Source of the DNA: Opitutia bacterium | Lineage (GTDB): Bacteria; Verrucomicrobiota; Verrucomicrobiia; Opitutales; UBA953 | Length of the DNA: 37,694 nucleotides | Direction of reading: 5' to 3' | Assembly (NCBI GenBank): GCA_003569245.1 | Contig: BGOM01000020.1 | Coordinates: 1 to 37,694, forward strand | Part shown: positions 34,372 through 37,694 of the stretch, one piece after another | Layout: each line of letters starts with the position of its first letter | Numbering within the stretch: the stretch's first letter is position 1 | Made by a program: the position numbers and the translations under genes | Notes under the pieces: generated by a model | The model's database searches: none | Seen by the model: only the letters and a program-made list of their open reading frames with translations | Told to the model about the DNA's origin: nothing

Positions 34372-35367
34372 TCAGTCGGCCCGGAACGTCGCCGCTAGAC
34401 GGTCGAGTTCCGCCCAGGTGTCGACGGCGGGCTTGAGCCCGAGGTCGCGACGCGCGGCGGAGACGTCGAACCAATGGTCCTTGGCGAGCTCGACGGCGAC
34501 GAACCGGGTCATGGGCGGCTCGCCCTTGAGCGGGAGCAGCGTCCAGAGGCCTTCCAGCAGCGCACCGAGCGCATAGGCGCGGCGGAGAGGCATCCGCTGG
34601 GTGATGGGCGGGAGACCGGCCCCGACGACGAGACGATGGATGAAGTCCCACAGTTTCACGGGCTCACCCTGCGAGAGGAAGTAGGCCTTGCCGTTGGCGC
34701 GACCGGCGAGGAGCGCGTCCAGGGCGCCGAGATGCGCGTCCGCCGCGGTGTCGACGTGCGTGACGTCGACCAGGTTCGCGCCGTCGCCGACGATGCGGAG
34801 CTTGCCGGCGCGGGCCCGGGCCAGCACGCGGGGAAAGAGGTGGTGGTCGCCCGGGCCCCAGATCAGGTGCGGACGGAGCGCGCAGACCTTGAGGGTTTCC
34901 GACGCGGCCGCGAGGGCGCGGCGTTCGGCGGTGGCCTTGGTCTCGGCGTAGGCGCAGAGGAACTCCGTCCCGTACGGCAGGGATTCGTCGGCTCCGCGGA
35001 AGGATTCGCCGTTGAAGACCACGCTCGGGGTGCTCGTGTAGACCAAGGCCTTGACGCCATGGTCGCGGCAGGCCTGCACGACGGTCTCCGTCCCCGTGAT
35101 GTTGCTGCGCACGTAGTCCTCCCACTTCCCCCAGACCCCGGCCTTCGCCGCGACATGGAAGACGAAGTCGCATCCCCGGACCGCCGCCGTCAGCGCCGCG
35201 GCGTCGGCGAGGTCGCCCCGATGGAACTCCACGCGCGCGGCCAGGTCGGCCGCCAAGGCCGAACGGCCGAAGACCCGCACCGCGTAACCACGGGTGAGGC
35301 AACGTTCGACCACCGCCCGGCCGAGGAAGCCGCCGCCACCGGTGACAAGGACGGTCGGACGGCTCAT
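34372..35367 (-). CDS. oleD: 2-alkyl-3-oxoalkanoate reductase, OleD-like (short-chain dehydrogenase/epimerase fold)
   Basis: A 331-residue extended SDR. VLVTGGGGFLGRAVVERCL is the GXXGXXG nucleotide site, YAETKATAER holds the catalytic YXXXK, and ALRPHLIWGPGDHHLFP and VDVTHVDTAADAHLGAL are typical of the OleD / 3-beta-HSD group. In the ole pathway it reduces 2-alkyl-3-ketoacids to 2-alkyl-3-hydroxyacids with NADPH. ATG 35367 overlaps the oleC TGA (ATGA), so they are co-translated; a longer start at 35421 lies inside oleC. Adjacency to OleC supports the ole assignment over a sterol dehydrogenase role. Confidence 0.85.
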   Translation of the reverse strand: MSRPTVLVTGGGGFLGRAVVERCLTRGYAVRVFGRSALAADLAARVEFHRGDLADAAALTAAVRGCDFVFHVAAKAGVWGKWEDYVRSNITGTETVVQACRDHGVKALVYTSTPSVVFNGESFRGADESLPYGTEFLCAYAETKATAERRALAAASETLKVCALRPHLIWGPGDHHLFPRVLARARAGKLRIVGDGANLVDVTHVDTAADAHLGALDALLAGRANGKAYFLSQGEPVKLWDFIHRLVVGAGLPPITQRMPLRRAYALGALLEGLWTLLPLKGEPPMTRFVAVELAKDHWFDVSAARRDLGLKPAVDTWAELDRLAATFRAD

Positions 35368-37049
35368 CGGAACAGTCGGCGCAAGGGGTTCAGCCGCTCC
35401 GCGCGCAGGCGTTCGGTCCATTCCTTCGCGAGGCGGAGGCGATGGATCTTGGCGTTATGCCGCACGTCGACCGGCAGTTTCGCCTGGAAGAGGAAGGTCT
35501 CCACCCGGGTCGCGGTCGGGTTGCTCCCGGCGCAGGCGCGCAGCTGGGCGATGAACTGTTCGCGTTCGCGGGCGTCGGCGGGGAAGCGTCCCTCGCGCGG
35601 TTCCACGACCAAGGCCGGCAGGAACGGCGCCTTCGTCCCGAGGCCGATGAGCGCGCAGCGCGCGACGTCGGGGTGGGCGCGGAACGCCGGTTCGACCGCC
35701 TCGGTGGGCAGGTCGCCCGATGCGGTGCGGACCTTTTCGGCGCGCCGTCCGAGGAAACGCAGCAACCCGTCCGCGCCCAGCGCACCGAGGTCGCCCATGC
35801 GGTGCCAGACGCGTCCGTCGTCCGCGATCTTGGCCGCGGCCGTCGCTTCCGGCAGACGGTGGTAAGCGCGCGTCACGCTCGGCCCCGTGGCGATGATCTC
35901 GCCGACCTCCCCGGGGGCGCAGGCGCTTGTGTCGGCCAAGGTCCGGAGCGGCCCGTCGACCTCGCGGATCACCCGGATCTCGACGCCGTTCACGGGCCGG
36001 CCCACGCAGGTGCCCAGGCCTTGGCGCGCGGTGGCGACGTGGTCGGCGAGCAGCTCGGCCGCCGCGATGGTCGACACCGGCAGGCATTCCGTCGCGCCGT
36101 AGGGCGTGTGCACCTGCGCCTGCGGCGCGATCCGGCGGAGCTGCGCCAGCAAGCCGTCCGGCACCGGGGCGCCGGCGATGAGCACGCGCCGCAAGGACGG
36201 CAAGCTCAGGCCGCGGCGCTCGCAATGGTCGGCCAGGCGGCCCCAGACCGCGGGCGACCCGAACGAATTCGTCACCTGCTCGGAGCGCAAGGCCGCCACG
36301 ATCGGCGCCGGGTCGGCGGCCGCCGGGCGCGAAGGATCGAGGAGCGGCGTGACCGTCGTCATCCGCAACGCCGGGTTGAAGAGCGCGAAGAGCGGCAACA
36401 TCGGCATGTCGACCTCGCCCGGCTGGATGGCGTAGGTCCCGCGATCAGCTCGATCTGCGCATCGAACATCCCGTGCGTGTAGTCGACTCCCTTGGGCGCG
36501 CCCGTGGAACCGGAAGTGAAGAGGATCGCCGCGGGCGAGTCCGGGCGACACACCTCCGCGAGCGGCCGGGGCTCGGCGGAGGCGCACTGCTCGCGCAGGA
36601 GGCGCCACTTCGTCGTGCCGACCTGGACGCGTGCGCGCAGGGAACGGAAGGCGGGTAGCGGGGTCCGGCTCAGCCAGACGGCCGCGCGCACGCCGACCAA
36701 GGCCTCCGGTTCGGTGTGCCGCACGCAGCGCAGGAAGGACCGCACGCCCATGCCCGGGTCGAATCGCCACGGGGATTGCGCCCACCTTCAGCAGTCCGAA
36801 CATCGCCACGATGAGGTCGTGCCCTGGGCGCACGGCGAGCAAGGTGCGGGTGCCGAGGGCGATACCCTCCGCGTGGAAGATGCGCGCCGCCGCGTCCGCT
36901 TTCCTGGTCGAGCCGCCGGAAGGAACACCGGGCGTGCCGACCTTGGCGTCGGGACCGACCGACAGGGGGGAAAGCGTGGCGACCGCCTCGGGCTGTTCCA
37001 GGGCGGCCTGGCGCAGGTGGCGGGCGACGTTGCTTCCGGGGACGTTCAT
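35364..37049 (-). CDS. oleC: OleC-like beta-lactone synthetase (AMP-ligase), two compensating frameshifts
   Basis: About 561 residues when read across two slips: one extra base near 36762 (expected IDPGMG) and one missing G at 36438-36440 (expected GTYAIQPGEVD). The adenylation P-loop ILFTSGSTGAPKGVDYTHG lies in the middle frame, with PYGATECLPVS, RMGDLGALGADG and GRRAEKV after it and the C-terminal DVRHNAKIHR region. The N terminus NVARHLRQAALEQPEAVATL and KVGAIPVAI are typical of OleC, which converts 2-alkyl-3-hydroxyacids to cis-beta-lactones on the way to long-chain olefins. oleA and oleB are not in the window. The slips look like assembly errors. Confidence 0.82.
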   Translation of the reverse strand: MNVPGSNVARHLRQAALEQPEAVATLSPLSVGPDAKVGTPGVPSGGSTRKADAAARIFHAEGIALGTRTLLAVRPGHDLIVAMFGLLKVGAIPVAIRPGHGRAVLPALRAAHRTGGLGRRARGRLAEPDPATRLPFPARTRPGRHDEVAPPARAVRLRRAPAARGGVSPGLARGDPLHFRFHGRAQGSRLHARDVRCADRADRGTYAIQPGEVDMPMLPLFALFNPALRMTTVTPLLDPSRPAAADPAPIVAALRSEQVTNSFGSPAVWGRLADHCERRGLSLPSLRRVLIAGAPVPDGLLAQLRRIAPQAQVHTPYGATECLPVSTIAAAELLADHVATARQGLGTCVGRPVNGVEIRVIREVDGPLRTLADTSACAPGEVGEIIATGPSVTRAYHRLPEATAAAKIADDGRVWHRMGDLGALGADGLLRFLGRRAEKVRTASGDLPTEAVEPAFRAHPDVARCALIGLGTKAPFLPALVVEPREGRFPADAREREQFIAQLRACAGSNPTATRVETFLFQAKLPVDVRHNAKIHRLRLAKEWTERLRAERLNPLRRLFR

Positions 37050-37063
37050 GGGCCGTTAAATGA

Positions 37064-37087
37064 AGAAGCCCCGAATCCGGGGCTTCT
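37064..37087 (-). terminator. Hairpin between the lipoprotein gene and oleC
   Basis: AGAAGCCCCG (37064-37073) and CGGGGCTTCT (37078-37087) form a perfect 10-bp stem with a 4-nt loop. On minus it is followed by TTCATTTAA, a weak T run, just after the lipoprotein stop. It probably terminates or attenuates before oleC. Confidence 0.65.
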
Positions 37088-37110
37088 GCAAGGCTAGTCG
37101 GGTTCCCGAC

Positions 37111-37372
37111 TCAGTAGTCGGTGATGGTGATCGCGCCCCAGAACAGGGTGTAGCGGTCGCCGGTGGTCGTGCGGTGCGTGAAAAGTTCGTTGGTCGACAG
37201 GCTGAGGTGGCCTTGTTGTTCGGCGCGTAGGAGCCAGGCTCGGTCTTGATGATGCCGAGGAGTTGTGGCTGGGTTCGAGGGACACGCCCTTGCCGTGGTT
37301 GGGGGTGTCGTAGGTGTGGCAGCCCACGAGGGCGGTGGCGGCGAGCAAAGAGGCGAGGGCGAGCTGCTTCAT
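37111..37372 (-). CDS. Small lipoprotein, two frameshifts
   Basis: MKQLALASLLAATALVGCHT is a lipoprotein signal with lipobox LVGC (Cys18). The intact frame is restored by adding one base near 37262 and one G at 37211-37212. It then reads through HNLLGIIKTEPG and APNNKGHLSLSTNELFTHRT, ending TLFWGAITITDY with TGA 37111-37113, for a total of about 87 residues. The natural-looking stop right before hairpin 37064-37087 supports this reconstruction. Family not recognised; probably a small envelope lipoprotein. TTGTCA-N17-AAATCT on minus may be its promoter. Confidence 0.6.
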
Positions 37373-37424
37373 GGTGGGAGATGCAGAGATTTGGGAGGGG
37401 GGAGGGGGGTGACAAGCCAGAACC

Positions 37425-37694
37425 TCAGCCGTTCACCCAATGGTGCCAGGCCGTCGCCAGCTCGGGCCCCCGGAAGAACCAAAGGACCCCCGCCGCCGCC
37501 ATGCTGGGCACGAAGGGGACCACCCCGGCATATTCCTCTCCCTTGATGAATTTTGGCCGAAATCAGGCCCGGCAGGGCGGTGATGACCCCGATGACCGAG
37601 CCCCCGAAGACGCAAAAAAGGGCACCTTGCCATCCACAGAAAGCCCCGACCCCGGCGCAGAGGATGATGTCGGCCTCGCCCATGGCCTCGCGCC
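37425..37694 (-). CDS. Prepilin peptidase (A24) C-terminal part, cut by window edge, one frameshift
   Basis: Only the 3' end lies in the window. MGEADIILCAGVGAFCGWQG carries the second catalytic Asp region (G-x-x-D) of type IV prepilin leader peptidases, followed by GGSVIGVITALPGLISAK. Removing one A from the A4 run (plus T4 at 37551-37554) continues the frame as FIKGEEYAGVVPFVPSMAAA and VLWFFRGPEL to a TGA at 37425-37427, the normal C terminus. The enzyme cleaves and methylates pilin-like precursors in the inner membrane. Its 5' end and neighbours lie outside the window. Confidence 0.75.

Overview
The window is GC-rich (roughly two-thirds G+C by eye) and gene-dense. It looks like a chromosomal segment of a Verrucomicrobiota bacterium, most likely class Opitutia. 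The strongest taxonomic clue is the giant secreted DUF1080 / PVC-type propeller / HEAT / LamG / cytochrome c fusion at 12069-16321, an architecture typical of the Planctomycetes-Verrucomicrobia group. The short RpoZ, SufT and OleC/OleD fit this. I saw no rRNA, tRNA, CRISPR or intact transposase.

Layout. 48-4723 (minus): fabV, parA, a CE1-like esterase, a DUF1826 gene and a Sel1-repeat gene, read as one transcription unit. 5052-9108: an aminotransferase, rpmB with a terminator, dgkA (opposite strand), then rpoZ-smpB-trmL-fatty acid hydroxylase. 9311-11917 (minus): sufT-hemW-eamA, overlapping start to stop. 12069-18308: the PVC cytochrome and argS. 18309-23640 is accessory: repeat arrays, two small AT-richer genes behind a duplicated leader, a decayed Fic-like remnant, a secreted M66 metallopeptidase very like the StcE/TagA mucinases, and a DUF5009-type acyltransferase. 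23644-28729: DUF983, metF, an LplT-like transporter and an OmpR/EnvZ-type two-component pair. 28736-34357: gcvP, nth, a four-helix-bundle gene, a thioesterase and a zinc-ribbon membrane protein. 34372-37694 (minus): oleD and oleC (long-chain olefin pathway), a small lipoprotein, and the 3' end of a prepilin peptidase gene.

The most unusual feature is a family of degenerate arrays built from 7-nt (RGAGTRC-like) and 12-nt (GKGCTGRRTCGA-like) units. Ten arrays fall at five loci. At each locus the left array reads on plus and the right array on minus, so the pairs face inward like long, soft terminal inverted repeats. Two pairs hold only a short spacer, one holds the four-helix-bundle gene, one the acyltransferase gene, and one the AT-richer cassette region. 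A sixth site (16323-16468) has the same design with four GGGCTA-like hexamers per arm. One array has replaced the 3' end of nth and supplies its last eight codons and stop.

A second cross-window pattern is a promoter form, TTGNNN-N15..18-(T/A)AGGTT-like, placed 5-14 nt before most start codons and 27 nt before rpoZ. This implies short-leader or leaderless mRNAs.

Six genes carry eight single-base frameshifts, at least six of them in short homopolymers. They look like uncorrected assembly errors rather than decay; coordinates for those genes span the whole inferred gene.
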